A stretch of 64,000 nucleotides of DNA from Collinsella sp. (lineage in GTDB: Bacteria > Actinomycetota > Coriobacteriia > Coriobacteriales > Coriobacteriaceae). Where the stretch lies: assembly GCA_018368345.1 (NCBI GenBank), contig JAGZEK010000008.1, forward strand, positions 62,001 to 126,000, in the 5' to 3' direction. A program made the translations under genes and the position numbers. The notes below the pieces were generated by a model. The model searched no databases. It had not been told where the DNA came from and saw only the letters and a list, made by a program, of their open reading frames with translations. Positions 54,986 to 63,798 of the stretch are shown one piece after another (positions within the stretch are counted from its first letter, which is position 1; each line of letters starts with the position of its first letter).

Positions 54986-56413
54986 TTAGGCCTCCATCTC
55001 GGCGAGCTCCTCCTTGGAGAAGCCGGCGACGAAGACGACGGCAGCGGCGATGACAAAGGAGATTGCCATACCGACGATAGCCCAGACGGTGTTCATCTGG
55101 CCACCCTGCAGGTAGTTGGTGAAGACCAGGAAGTTGGAGGCACCGCCAGCGAGGTAATAGGTAACGCCCATGAGGCCGGAGAACACAGCGCCGATGGCAC
55201 CGCCGATGAACATACCGAACATGGTGCGACGGAAGCGCATGAGGATACCGAAGAGTGCGGGCTCGGTGACGCCGCCGGCGATGGCGGAGATGACGTAGCC
55301 CAGGGCAAGACCCTTCTCGTCGGGGTTCTTCATCTTGAGGAAGGCACCGAAGGCGCAGCCCCAGACAGCGGCCATAGCGCAGTTGGTGGAAACGAAGACG
55401 AAGGGATCGTAGCCGGCAGCGATGATCTGAACCTGAGCGAGCAGGATGACGGGCATGTGCATGCCGCAGACCACGAAGAGCTGCCAGAAGGCGCCGAGGA
55501 CGGCCATGACGATCAGGATACCGACGCCACCCATGTCAGCGAGACCGAAGAGGGCGTTAGCGATGAGGCTGCCGATCTCGTTGCCGAGCGGGGCGAGGAC
55601 GATGAAGGCGATGGGGATGGTAACGATCATGGTGCAGAACGGCGTGAAGACCGTGGAGAGCACGTCGGGCATGACCTTCTTAAAGAACTTCTCGACGAAG
55701 TAGAGGACAGGCACCGAAAGGATAATCGGCAGGACGGACTGCTGATAGTTGGCAGCGGCGATCTGAATGCCGTAGACGGAGATGATTCCGCCGCCATCCT
55801 GGGTCGCGACACTCACGACGGACGGGGCCATGAGGGCGCCGCCGAGGAGCATGCCCAGAACCGGGGAGGCGCCGAGCTTCTTAGCGGCGGCATAGCCCAG
55901 GTAGATGGGGATAAAGGTGAACGTGGCCTCGTACAGGGTGGTGTAGAGGAACGTGTAGGTCGGATCGGTGTCAGAGAGAACGCCGAGCATGGTGGGACCG
56001 AGGACCGCAGCGATGGTGCGGAACAGACCGCCGGCCATGAGCAGCGGGATCAGCTGGGTCATGGAGCCCGACAGATAGTCGAGGATGATGTTCGGCAGGT
56101 TCTTGAGCTCGAACTTCTCCTTGGGAGCATCGAGGTTCTCGTCGACCGCGGCACCCTGCTTGACGCCGGACATGGCGACGAACTCGGCGAGCACCTTGGG
56201 CACGTTCTGGCCGATGATGACCTGGAGCTGGCTGCCGGCGAACTGGCAACCCAGAACACCCTTGACCTTCTTGATCTTCTCCACGTCGGCCTTGTTGTTG
56301 TCCTTGAGCGTCAGACGCAGACGCGTCATGCAGTTGGTGGCGACGGAAACATTCTCCGCACCGCCCACGAGCTCGAGGACATCGGTGGCAATCTGCTTGT
56401 TATCTACTGCCAT
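54986..56413 (-). CDS. PTS EIIBC, beta-glucoside/sucrose/trehalose type
   Basis: A 475-residue permease from ATG 56413 (GGGGAGGGG upstream). The EIIB domain (1-85) has the phosphorylated Cys28 in VATNCMTRLRL. The EIIC domain (about 105-470) has some ten membrane helices and the GVTEPALFG motif of the glucose superfamily. There is no EIIA domain; the free EIIA at 35765 could supply phosphate. The glycosidase downstream and the esterase-like gene across the promoter region suggest uptake of a plant-derived glycoside. Confidence 0.92.
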   Translation of the reverse strand: MAVDNKQIATDVLELVGGAENVSVATNCMTRLRLTLKDNNKADVEKIKKVKGVLGCQFAGSQLQVIIGQNVPKVLAEFVAMSGVKQGAAVDENLDAPKEKFELKNLPNIILDYLSGSMTQLIPLLMAGGLFRTIAAVLGPTMLGVLSDTDPTYTFLYTTLYEATFTFIPIYLGYAAAKKLGASPVLGMLLGGALMAPSVVSVATQDGGGIISVYGIQIAAANYQQSVLPIILSVPVLYFVEKFFKKVMPDVLSTVFTPFCTMIVTIPIAFIVLAPLGNEIGSLIANALFGLADMGGVGILIVMAVLGAFWQLFVVCGMHMPVILLAQVQIIAAGYDPFVFVSTNCAMAAVWGCAFGAFLKMKNPDEKGLALGYVISAIAGGVTEPALFGILMRFRRTMFGMFIGGAIGAVFSGLMGVTYYLAGGASNFLVFTNYLQGGQMNTVWAIVGMAISFVIAAAVVFVAGFSKEELAEMEA

Positions 56414-56519
56414 GGGACCCCTCCCCATATCATCGTGTGCCTACTCGTTTGGGCGTAGGCACGCCTTTGGCTCGGCGACTATAACCCCTTACGGCCACCG
56501 AACCCTTGGATACGCTGTC

Positions 56520-56853
56520 GTAAACAATGTGTTTACTGAACGTTTACGGGCTTTAGTTTACACGGAACGTCTAATTTGTGGCAATTTTGCCGTCTGTAGT
56601 CCGGTGAACGGTAGGAAATCGGGGGTGAACGTACTTGAACGGTAAGGGATTGTCTATTTGACGCTCTGCTGCTAAATGCCTATTTACGTGGTCTTTTAAT
56701 TTGGTAAACACCTCTATTCTTTGTTGACCCATCAACAAAAGCCCTGCTAAATGGTGATAAACGAATGTTTAGTAATTTGTTGAGTGTTCATTTTGACCGT
56801 TTACCGAGTTCATCTGCCTGTTCTGTAGCTCTGCATTAAACTAAACATGTTTA
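56520..56853. promoter_or_regulatory. Cluster of TAAAC/GTTTA sites between EIIBC and hydrolase genes
   Basis: Perfect palindromes are GTAAACA-ATG-TGTTTAC (56520-56536), TAAAC-GAAT-GTTTA (56758-56771), TAAACATGTTTA (56842-56853) and TTTGTTGA-CCCA-TCAACAAA (56720-56739). Further single GTTTAC half-sites occur near 56542, 56556, 56703, 56808 and 56871. The sites resemble LacI-family operators. The 490-bp region is AT-rich and holds no gene; no LacI gene is in the window. Confidence 0.6.
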
Positions 56854-56903
56854 AGTTGTATTGCCGCTGATGTTTACCACTCGCGGCGCAGAGGAGGCAG
56901 CTC

Positions 56904-58241
56904 ATGGAACTCAAATCGTGCACCTACGCAACCGTCACCACGCTGGGAGACTTTGGCCCCTGGATCAGCAAAGTCGTGCTCGACCTGCCGTGCACCGTTC
57001 GCGCCAACGATATCGATGCGCGCACCTTCCATATATATGTAGAGCGCCATGAACGCACGGGCGAGATCCTGATGCGCAAAGAGCGCGGCGCCGACCACGC
57101 CGCACCTTCCGTAGGCTATGTCGACGTCCTCGCCGCCTATCCGTGCGATGAGTGCGGACGCAAGCTCGCCTTTGGCACCCATGTGGCGCTCGAGATCGCC
57201 GAGCAGCGCCTGACCAAGAAGATCGAGGGCAGCGTGATGGGCTCGCGCTTGCTCGACGACCAGCTGCGCATCACGCAGCTCGCGGCCCTTCCCGGCAATG
57301 ACGGTGACGATCCAACCTGCGGCCTGGTCTTTGACACCTGCCGCGGCGACATCTGTCCCGCGCTCAAGGGCTGGAGCAATGCCACGCAAAAGACCGCCGT
57401 CAACGGCATCGCGCTCGAGTACGGCTTCTTTGAGCCCAGCTTTAAGGCCGAGGACTCCGCCTGCTTCAACCCCTTCGCGCCCGAAACGACAGTCGTGCCC
57501 CAGAAGGCCCCGCTCGTGGTGTACCTGCACGGCGCTGGCGAGGGCAAGGGCGCTACGCAAGGCGAGGGCGCCACGCGCGCTTATATCGGCAACCGCGTGA
57601 CGGCCATCAGCCAGGCGCAGATCCAACGCTACTTTGGCGGCTTTGCCTGGGTTCTCGTGCCGCAGTCGCCCACGTTTTGGATGGACAACGGCACTGAGCA
57701 GCTCGGCCACTCCAACCAGAGCATCTACTCCCCCGTCATTAAGGCGCTCATCGACGAGTTTGTCGCCGAGCATGCCGACCGCATCGACACCGACCGCATC
57801 GTGGTCGCTGGCCTTTCCAACGGCGGCTTTATGACGCTGCGCCTGTGCGCCGACTACCCCGAGTTCTTCGCCGCGGGCCTTCCCTGCTGCGCGCCGTGGT
57901 ACAACGCCACGGACGAGGACGTTGCTGCCCTTGCCAAGACACCGCTGTGGTTTACGCACTCCAAGGGCGATGAGCTCGTGATACCGCAGGAGACCGTGCT
58001 GCCGCTCACGGCTCGCCTGCGCGCTGCCGGCGCCAACGTGCATCTCACCTACTTTAGCCATGTCGAGGACCTGACCGGGCGCTACCGCGAGGCCGACGGC
58101 TCGCCCAAGAAGACGTTCAACCATGGCGTGTGGATCCACCAATTCAACGACCTGTGTTATCAAGACTTCGACGGGGGCAACGTACTCATCGACGGCGAGC
58201 CGGTGGGCTGCTGGGAGTGGTCGGCCAGGGTCGACAGGTAA
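56904..58241 (+). CDS. Alpha/beta hydrolase, esterase/prolyl-oligopeptidase-like
   Basis: A 445-residue protein. The first about 190 residues are beta-rich and unlike known domains; the C-terminal half is an alpha/beta hydrolase with PLVVYLHGAGEG (oxyanion region), nucleophile Ser305 in GLSNGG, a likely Asp in SKGDELV and His in FNHGVW. This form resembles feruloyl or acetyl esterases of carbohydrate loci. No signal peptide is visible. It has a strong GAGGAGG site and is divergent from the EIIBC gene across the GTTTAC-rich region. Confidence 0.8.
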   Translation: MELKSCTYATVTTLGDFGPWISKVVLDLPCTVRANDIDARTFHIYVERHERTGEILMRKERGADHAAPSVGYVDVLAAYPCDECGRKLAFGTHVALEIAEQRLTKKIEGSVMGSRLLDDQLRITQLAALPGNDGDDPTCGLVFDTCRGDICPALKGWSNATQKTAVNGIALEYGFFEPSFKAEDSACFNPFAPETTVVPQKAPLVVYLHGAGEGKGATQGEGATRAYIGNRVTAISQAQIQRYFGGFAWVLVPQSPTFWMDNGTEQLGHSNQSIYSPVIKALIDEFVAEHADRIDTDRIVVAGLSNGGFMTLRLCADYPEFFAAGLPCCAPWYNATDEDVAALAKTPLWFTHSKGDELVIPQETVLPLTARLRAAGANVHLTYFSHVEDLTGRYREADGSPKKTFNHGVWIHQFNDLCYQDFDGGNVLIDGEPVGCWEWSARVDR

Positions 58242-58254
58242 TCTATCCCATCAC

Positions 58255-58375
58255 GGGGCCGAGGGCTTACCTCTGAAAATGTCCTCGGGCATGCGGCCCG
58301 GTTGCACCACGCGCTTCGCGCTGTGCAACCGGGCCGCCCCCTGCGGAATATTTTCAGAGGTAAGCCCTCGGCCCC
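58255..58375. repeat. Long nested inverted repeat 3' of the hydrolase gene (family F copy 2)
   Basis: Outer perfect 26-bp arms (58255-58280, 58350-58375) enclose a 12-nt internal loop on each side and an inner perfect 15-bp stem (58293-58307, 58323-58337). The tip contains CGCGCTTCGCGC. It begins 14 bp after the stop codon. Shared CTCGGGC and CGCGAAGCGCG-like parts link it with 12165-12236. Confidence 0.88.
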
Positions 58376-58505
58376 GCTGCGTTTCCGTTGCTGTTGACCC
58401 TGGGTGAGCGCTTCCGGCGGGCCGCCGGGTTGACGGCGATGGGGACGTGGGTCCCGTCTTGCCTTGCGCGTAACTGGCTGAAATGATTTTGGTTGGAGCT
58501 TTCTT

Positions 58506-60017
58506 ATGACTCGCGATTTAACTCGGGTGATTGTTACTACTGATATGGAAGTCGATGATATGAACTCGCTCGTTCATTTGGCTCTGTATCTTAACGTGCT
58601 TGATGTTCAGGCTGTGGTGTATACGGCTTCGCAGTATCACTTTCTTGGGGATGGCGTCCATACGCTCGGTGAGGTGAATCCGCATTGGCGTACCAAGGGT
58701 CGCCGTTCCTATGAGTGGGATGTGGTGCCTCATGAACCTGATCCGCTTGCTGGGGAGCTTTGTGAGTATCGACCGTTTCCTGAGCATTGGATCGAGAGCC
58801 TCTGGAGCAATGAGTATGCCCAGGCTTGGCCGCAGTTGCAGGCGAATGCGGTCGCTGCCGGTGAGCCACCGTTTCCCTCGCCGGCCCAGATGATTGAGCG
58901 TACCTTTGTGGGCAATGTTACCTTTGAGGGCGATGTGCGCGAGGAGACTGAGGGCTCGCGCGTGATTGCTCAGGCGATTTTGGATGACGACCCGCGTACG
59001 CTTTGGCTGCTCAGCTGGGGCGGCATGAATACCATTGTTCGTGCGCTCATGAGTATTGCCGAGCGCTATCGCGACACGCCTGAATGGCCTTCCGTGCAGC
59101 AGCGTGTCTATCAGAAGGTGCGCGTGATGGGCGTTGCCGATGGTGTGGGGCAGGACAATTCTTGGCTCGACCATGGGCATGAGCTCTTCCCCGATCTCAT
59201 CTTTTGGTGTGTGCCCTATATGTATGGCGGCTATGTCGATGCCAAGATGGCTCAGCCCGATACGCTGCCGCTCTTTCAGGCTCCCTGGCCCGAGCAAAAT
59301 CTCACGCAGGGCAACGGTCCCCTTATGGCGCGCTATATGCTCTATGGCGATGGCAAGGTGTACGAAAACGAGCCCGAGCGGTTCCAGTTTGGCAAGCATG
59401 CCCGCTTGGATTGGGGCTTAGAAGGCATGCCCGCGATGCAATTTGAGCGCGGCGATTTTATGGCCGAGGGCGACTCGATGACCTATATTCCGCTGCTGCC
59501 GTTTGGCCTGCGCGGCATCGATAACCGCGACTTTGACACGTTGCTCGGCCGCATGTTCCTTGACGGGCATCCCGACTCAGATGCGCCTGCCGGTTTTGCT
59601 GCCATAGGTACGCCGGTGGACGGCAACCCCAACCCCTATCTGCGCGCCTACCAGGAAGACTTCGCCGCTCGCGCGCAGTGGTGCGCCCATGAGCCCGCGG
59701 CCTGCTCGCATCCGGCGTATGTTGCCGAGGTCACGGGCGACATGAGCGCCGCGGCCGGCGAGCGCGTTGCTCTTGCAGCGACCATCGTCGACCCCGATGG
59801 CAGGGGCTTCGATGCTCATTGGAATGTCACCATGGGACCGTCGCGCTATGCAGGCGCTCAAGATCTGTCGCTATGGCAGGAATGCGCGACGGACGCCACG
59901 TTCACCGTACCCGCCGACGCGCAGCCCGGTGACCGCTTCGTGCTCACCCTCAGCGTTAAAACCCGCGCCGAGCGCCCCTGCACCCGCTACGCCCAGGTCG
60001 CCATCACCGTCGCGTAG
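58506..60017 (+). CDS. DUF1593 (Sde182-like) protein with nucleoside-hydrolase-like domain
   Basis: A 503-residue protein. The N-terminal domain (about 1-380) begins VIVTTDMEVDDMNSLVHLAL, an Asp-rich motif like that of nucleoside hydrolases, with LLSWGGMNTIVRAL further on. The C-terminal about 100 residues form an Ig-like beta domain (AAGERVALAATIVDPDG). Such proteins accompany plant-glycan genes; their activity is not settled. The first kilobase uses many T-ending codons, unlike its neighbours and its own last third, which suggests mixed origin. No signal peptide is visible. The start has only a GGAG site 9 nt upstream. Confidence 0.8.
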   Translation: MTRDLTRVIVTTDMEVDDMNSLVHLALYLNVLDVQAVVYTASQYHFLGDGVHTLGEVNPHWRTKGRRSYEWDVVPHEPDPLAGELCEYRPFPEHWIESLWSNEYAQAWPQLQANAVAAGEPPFPSPAQMIERTFVGNVTFEGDVREETEGSRVIAQAILDDDPRTLWLLSWGGMNTIVRALMSIAERYRDTPEWPSVQQRVYQKVRVMGVADGVGQDNSWLDHGHELFPDLIFWCVPYMYGGYVDAKMAQPDTLPLFQAPWPEQNLTQGNGPLMARYMLYGDGKVYENEPERFQFGKHARLDWGLEGMPAMQFERGDFMAEGDSMTYIPLLPFGLRGIDNRDFDTLLGRMFLDGHPDSDAPAGFAAIGTPVDGNPNPYLRAYQEDFAARAQWCAHEPAACSHPAYVAEVTGDMSAAAGERVALAATIVDPDGRGFDAHWNVTMGPSRYAGAQDLSLWQECATDATFTVPADAQPGDRFVLTLSVKTRAERPCTRYAQVAITVA

Positions 60018-60058
60018 CAAGCGGCGGCACCCACATTCGGCACGGAGTGTCCCCAACC

Positions 60059-60213
60059 GCCACTCATTTAAGTACGTCCCCAATGAGTGGCCGAAGACTG
60101 CCCCCAACGACTAGTCGTTTAAGAACGTCCCCGATGACTACCCAGAAGTTGCGGTGGAATAGTTCCTGTTTGGCCTTCTATGGCCCACATTTAGGAACTA
60201 TTTCACCGCAAGT
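60059..60213. repeat. Two C hairpins and family B copy 4
   Basis: C hairpin 60059-60091 has a perfect 10-bp stem (GCCACTCATT/AATGAGTGGC) and loop TAAGTACGTCCCC. A second at 60112-60140 has a TAGTC/GACTA stem. The B arms 60147-60167 and 60193-60213 have the G.T position and one further mismatch. Beyond these, 60018-60343 holds only the leader of the next gene. Confidence 0.85.
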
Positions 60214-60343
60214 TATTTGGGGATGAAAAATGGGCCATGTGTCCCACCTGGGGAGACTCGTTGAGCCGTCTGGGTATCGTGAAAGATCGCGCGCTCCCCC
60301 ATCATCAAAAGTGACACACGCTACCTGTTGATGGGAGGCAACC

Positions 60344-61081
60344 ATGGGCTTCTTTGACAAGATGTTCGAGAAGAAAGAGTGCGCGATTTGCGGTACCGAG
60401 CTGGGACTTCTAGGTAAGACCAAGATCAACGAAGGCTACCTGTGCAAAGAATGCGTCGGCAAGCTCTCTCCCTTCTTTGGCGGTTATCGTTCTAGCACCG
60501 CGGACGACATTCGCGAGCAGCTCGCCTATCGCGAGGCTAACGCCGAGCGCCTGGCATCGTTCAACCCCACGCGCACGCTCTCGGCCGGGCGCACCAATAT
60601 TATGCTCGACGAGGACGCGGGCCTGCTGATCATTACCTCGCAGACGCGCTGGCGCGACGCCAACCCCGACATCATCGAGTTCTCGCAGGTGCTCGGTTGC
60701 GATATGGATATCGACGAGCACCGCACCGAGATCTATCGCGAGACCAAGGACGGCGAGCGTGAGAGTTATGACCCGCCGCGCTACGACCTGGATTACGACT
60801 TCAATCTGACCATCCACGTCAACACGCCGTACTTTACCGAGATCGACCTGCGCGTGAACGACTCCACCATCGAGCAGCGCGGATCCATCGAGTACCGCGA
60901 GGCCAAGCGTCAGGCAACCGAAGTCCGCGACGCGCTGGTGCAGCTGCGTCAGGAGACGCGCGATAGCGTCGTTGCCGCCAAGGCCCCCAAGACCGCGGTG
61001 ACCTGCCCCTTCTGCGGCGCCACCACCATTCCCGATGCCAGTGGGCGCTGCGAATACTGCGGCGGCGCCATCGGCGCATAG
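60344..61081 (+). CDS. DUF4428 zinc-ribbon protein
   Basis: A 245-residue protein with an N-terminal DUF4428 zinc finger (CAICGTELGLLGKTKI, then CKECVGKLSPFFGG), a middle PH-like beta domain (about 75-190) and a C-terminal zinc ribbon (CPFCGATTIPDASGRCEYCG). Strong GGGAGG site. It is first in a cluster of three zinc-ribbon genes with small gaps (24 and 48 bp), so one operon is likely. The function is unknown. Confidence 0.82.
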   Translation: MGFFDKMFEKKECAICGTELGLLGKTKINEGYLCKECVGKLSPFFGGYRSSTADDIREQLAYREANAERLASFNPTRTLSAGRTNIMLDEDAGLLIITSQTRWRDANPDIIEFSQVLGCDMDIDEHRTEIYRETKDGERESYDPPRYDLDYDFNLTIHVNTPYFTEIDLRVNDSTIEQRGSIEYREAKRQATEVRDALVQLRQETRDSVVAAKAPKTAVTCPFCGATTIPDASGRCEYCGGAIGA

Positions 61082-61105
61082 CCCTCGGCACGGAAAGGAC
61101 CGATC

Positions 61106-62428
61106 ATGGCCTTCGAAAGCGTTAACTATCAGTGCCCCGCGTGTGGCGGCCCGCTGCATTTTGCCAGCGCCGAGCAAAAGCTCGTCTGTGACTACTGCGA
61201 CTCGCGCTTTGAAGTCGAAGAGGTCGAGGCTCTCTATCACGAGCGCCAGGACAAGGCAGATGCCAAAGCCGATGCGGCGGCCGCAACATCCAAGCCCGCA
61301 TCCGACGATGCGGTGCAGGAACTGGCTCAAAACGCCGGCTACATCTGCTCGTCGTGCGGTGCCGAGCTGGTCTCGGACGGTACCGTCGCCGTTACCACCT
61401 GCCCGTACTGCGGCAACTCCGCCGTTGCACCCGGCCAGCTCTCGGGCGACTTCTCACCCGACCTGGTGATTCCGTTTAAGCTCGGGCGCGATGATGTTAT
61501 GGCCGCGCTCAAAGAGCACTACAAGGGCAAAATCCTGCTGCCCAAGAGCTTTGTTACCGGCAACCACATCGACGAGGTCCAAGGCGTTTACGTGCCGTTT
61601 TGGCTCTACGGCGCCCACGTGGACGGCGAAGTGTACTTTGACGCAACCAACGAGACTGTAACCGAGGAATCCGACCGCACCGTCACGACCACCGACCACT
61701 ACGACGCCTACCGTAAGGGCAATATCTCGTTTGAGCGCGTACCCGTCGACGGATCGTCCAAGATGCCCGACGGCCATATGGACGCCATCGAGCCGTTTGA
61801 CTACGACGCGCTGCGCCCGTTCTCGGTCGCCTATATGCCCGGCTACATCGCCAACCGCTATGACGAGGATTGCGAGACCTGCAAGGCGCGCGCCGAGCGT
61901 CGTATGGAGGAGAGCACGATCTCAGCCCTGCGCGAGACCGTCATCGACGAGTACGACGACGCCACGGTCGAAAGCAAGCAGCTCGACTACACCTGGAAGG
62001 ACAGCAACTACGCCCTGTTCCCCGTGTGGATGCTTTCCACCTCGTGGAACGGCAAGAGCTACCTGTTTGCCATGAACGGCCAAACCGGCCGTATGGTCGG
62101 CGAGCTTCCCTGCTCCAAGCCCAAGCTCGCTATCGCCTCGGTGCTGTTCTTTGTGATCGGATTTGTTCTCTCCCGAATTCTCTTTATGGGCGGATACGCC
62201 TTCGATCCGGACTACCTCACCTTCGATGTCGAGGGCATCCTCATCAACATCGTTGCGCCGTTGATCATCGTAATCATCGCGGACGTACTGCTGGTAGGCC
62301 AGCTCAAGACAGCCAACGAGGCCACCCACGCCGATTACTACTGCGGCGAGCTCGACCTAACCGAGAAGCACGACACCTTCAGTCACACCGAGACCTCGGT
62401 CGTCATGAAGGACAACAAGGACGATTAA
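61106..62428 (+). CDS. Zinc-ribbon membrane protein (TFIIB-type fingers, YdjG-like)
   Basis: A 440-residue protein. Two TFIIB-type zinc ribbons (CPACGGPLHF with CDYCDSRF; CSSCGAEL with CPYCGN) span about 9-110, then a long beta-rich domain (FVTGNHIDEVQGVYVPFWLYGAHVDG). Two membrane helices follow (about 345-365 and 380-405, around IASVLFFVIGFVLS). The order resembles Bacillus YdjG, which works with an SPFH protein; that link is by resemblance only. Confidence 0.8.
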   Translation: MAFESVNYQCPACGGPLHFASAEQKLVCDYCDSRFEVEEVEALYHERQDKADAKADAAAATSKPASDDAVQELAQNAGYICSSCGAELVSDGTVAVTTCPYCGNSAVAPGQLSGDFSPDLVIPFKLGRDDVMAALKEHYKGKILLPKSFVTGNHIDEVQGVYVPFWLYGAHVDGEVYFDATNETVTEESDRTVTTTDHYDAYRKGNISFERVPVDGSSKMPDGHMDAIEPFDYDALRPFSVAYMPGYIANRYDEDCETCKARAERRMEESTISALRETVIDEYDDATVESKQLDYTWKDSNYALFPVWMLSTSWNGKSYLFAMNGQTGRMVGELPCSKPKLAIASVLFFVIGFVLSRILFMGGYAFDPDYLTFDVEGILINIVAPLIIVIIADVLLVGQLKTANEATHADYYCGELDLTEKHDTFSHTETSVVMKDNKDD

Positions 62429-62476
62429 CCATTCTGACCAATACCACCCGGCCTTTGACGAGAAAGGAAGATCACC

Positions 62477-63718
62477 ATGGGACTCTTGAAAGCTGGATTG
62501 GGTGCTGCCGGCGGCGTCATGGCCGACCAGTGGAAGGAATTTATCTACTGCGAATCGATGCCCGCTGACGTCTTGGCCTGCAAGGGCAGCAAGCGCACCG
62601 GCGGCCGCAGCTCCAACACGCGCGGCGAGGACAATGTCATCTCAAACGGCTCCGTCATCGCCGTCAACGACGGCCAGGGCATGCTCGTGGTGCAAAACGG
62701 CAAGATTATCGAAGTCGCACTGGAGCCTGGTGAGTTTGTCTTTGACACTGGCAGCGAGCCGAGCGTCTTTAGCGGTAACCTGGGCGACTCCATCAAGGAG
62801 ACGTTCGCCAATATCGGCAGCCGCTTTACCTTTGGCGGCGACGCGGGCAAGGACCAGCGCGTCTACTTCATCAACACCAAGGAGATCATCGGCAACAAGT
62901 ACGGCACCGCCTCGCCCGTGCCCTTCCGCGTGGTCGACAACAACATTGGTCTGGACGTCGACATCTCTGTGCGCTGCAACGGCGAGTATTCGTACCGCAT
63001 CACCAATCCGCTGCTGTTCTACACCAATGTGTGCGGCAACGTGACCGATAGCTATACGCGCGACAAGATCGACAGCCAGCTTAAGTCCGAGCTGCTCACC
63101 GCCCTGCAGCCCGCCTTTGCCAAGATTTCGGAGATGGGCATCCGCTACAGCGCTATCCCCGGTCACACCACCGAGCTCGCCCGCGCGCTCAACGAAGTCC
63201 TCTCGGCCGATTGGCGCGACCTGCGCGGCGTCGAAATCGTGAGCTTTGGCGTCAACTCCATCGCCGCCTCGCAAGAAGACGAGCAGATGATCAAGGACCT
63301 GCAGAAGGCCGCGGTCATGCGCGATCCCACCATGGCGGCCGCCAACATTGCCAGCGCCCAGAGCGACGCAATGCGCGCGGCAGCCGCCAACCCCAACGGC
63401 GCGATGGCCGGCTTTATGGGCATGGGCATGGCGGGTGGCATGGGCGGCATGAACGCCAGCCAGCTGTTCGCCGCCGGTCAGGCACAGCAGCAGGCTGCCC
63501 CGCAGCCGGCTCCGGCTCCCGCCCCCGCACCGGCACCCGCTGCCGCACCTGCGGCCGGCACTTGGACCTGCAGCTGCGGCGCCACCAACACCGGCAAGTT
63601 CTGCTCGGAATGCGGCAGCCCCGCACCCGCCCCGGCACCGGCCAAGTGGTTCTGCCCCAACTGCGGTAGCGAAAACGGCGGCAAGTTCTGCAGCAACTGC
63701 GGAACGCCTAGGCCCTAA
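62477..63718 (+). CDS. SPFH-domain protein with C-terminal zinc ribbons (YdjI-like)
   Basis: A 413-residue protein. An SPFH/virion-core-like domain spans about 15-270 (QWKEFIYCESMPADVLACKG, EDNVISNGSVIAVNDGQGML). A Gly/Met-rich stretch, a Pro/Ala linker and two zinc ribbons (CSCGATNTGKFCSECG; CPNCGSENGGKFCSNCG) follow. SPFH proteins form membrane-linked rings; Bacillus YdjI does so in envelope stress. It follows the two zinc-ribbon genes in the same operon. Confidence 0.88.
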   Translation: MGLLKAGLGAAGGVMADQWKEFIYCESMPADVLACKGSKRTGGRSSNTRGEDNVISNGSVIAVNDGQGMLVVQNGKIIEVALEPGEFVFDTGSEPSVFSGNLGDSIKETFANIGSRFTFGGDAGKDQRVYFINTKEIIGNKYGTASPVPFRVVDNNIGLDVDISVRCNGEYSYRITNPLLFYTNVCGNVTDSYTRDKIDSQLKSELLTALQPAFAKISEMGIRYSAIPGHTTELARALNEVLSADWRDLRGVEIVSFGVNSIAASQEDEQMIKDLQKAAVMRDPTMAAANIASAQSDAMRAAAANPNGAMAGFMGMGMAGGMGGMNASQLFAAGQAQQQAAPQPAPAPAPAPAPAAAPAAGTWTCSCGATNTGKFCSECGSPAPAPAPAKWFCPNCGSENGGKFCSNCGTPRP

Positions 63719-63798
63719 CCCCTTTATCTGGTAATTGGCGGGGGTTCCGCCACCCCCGCATTTGCTTCTATGGGTTTTCACACAAGAAGGAGGACACC

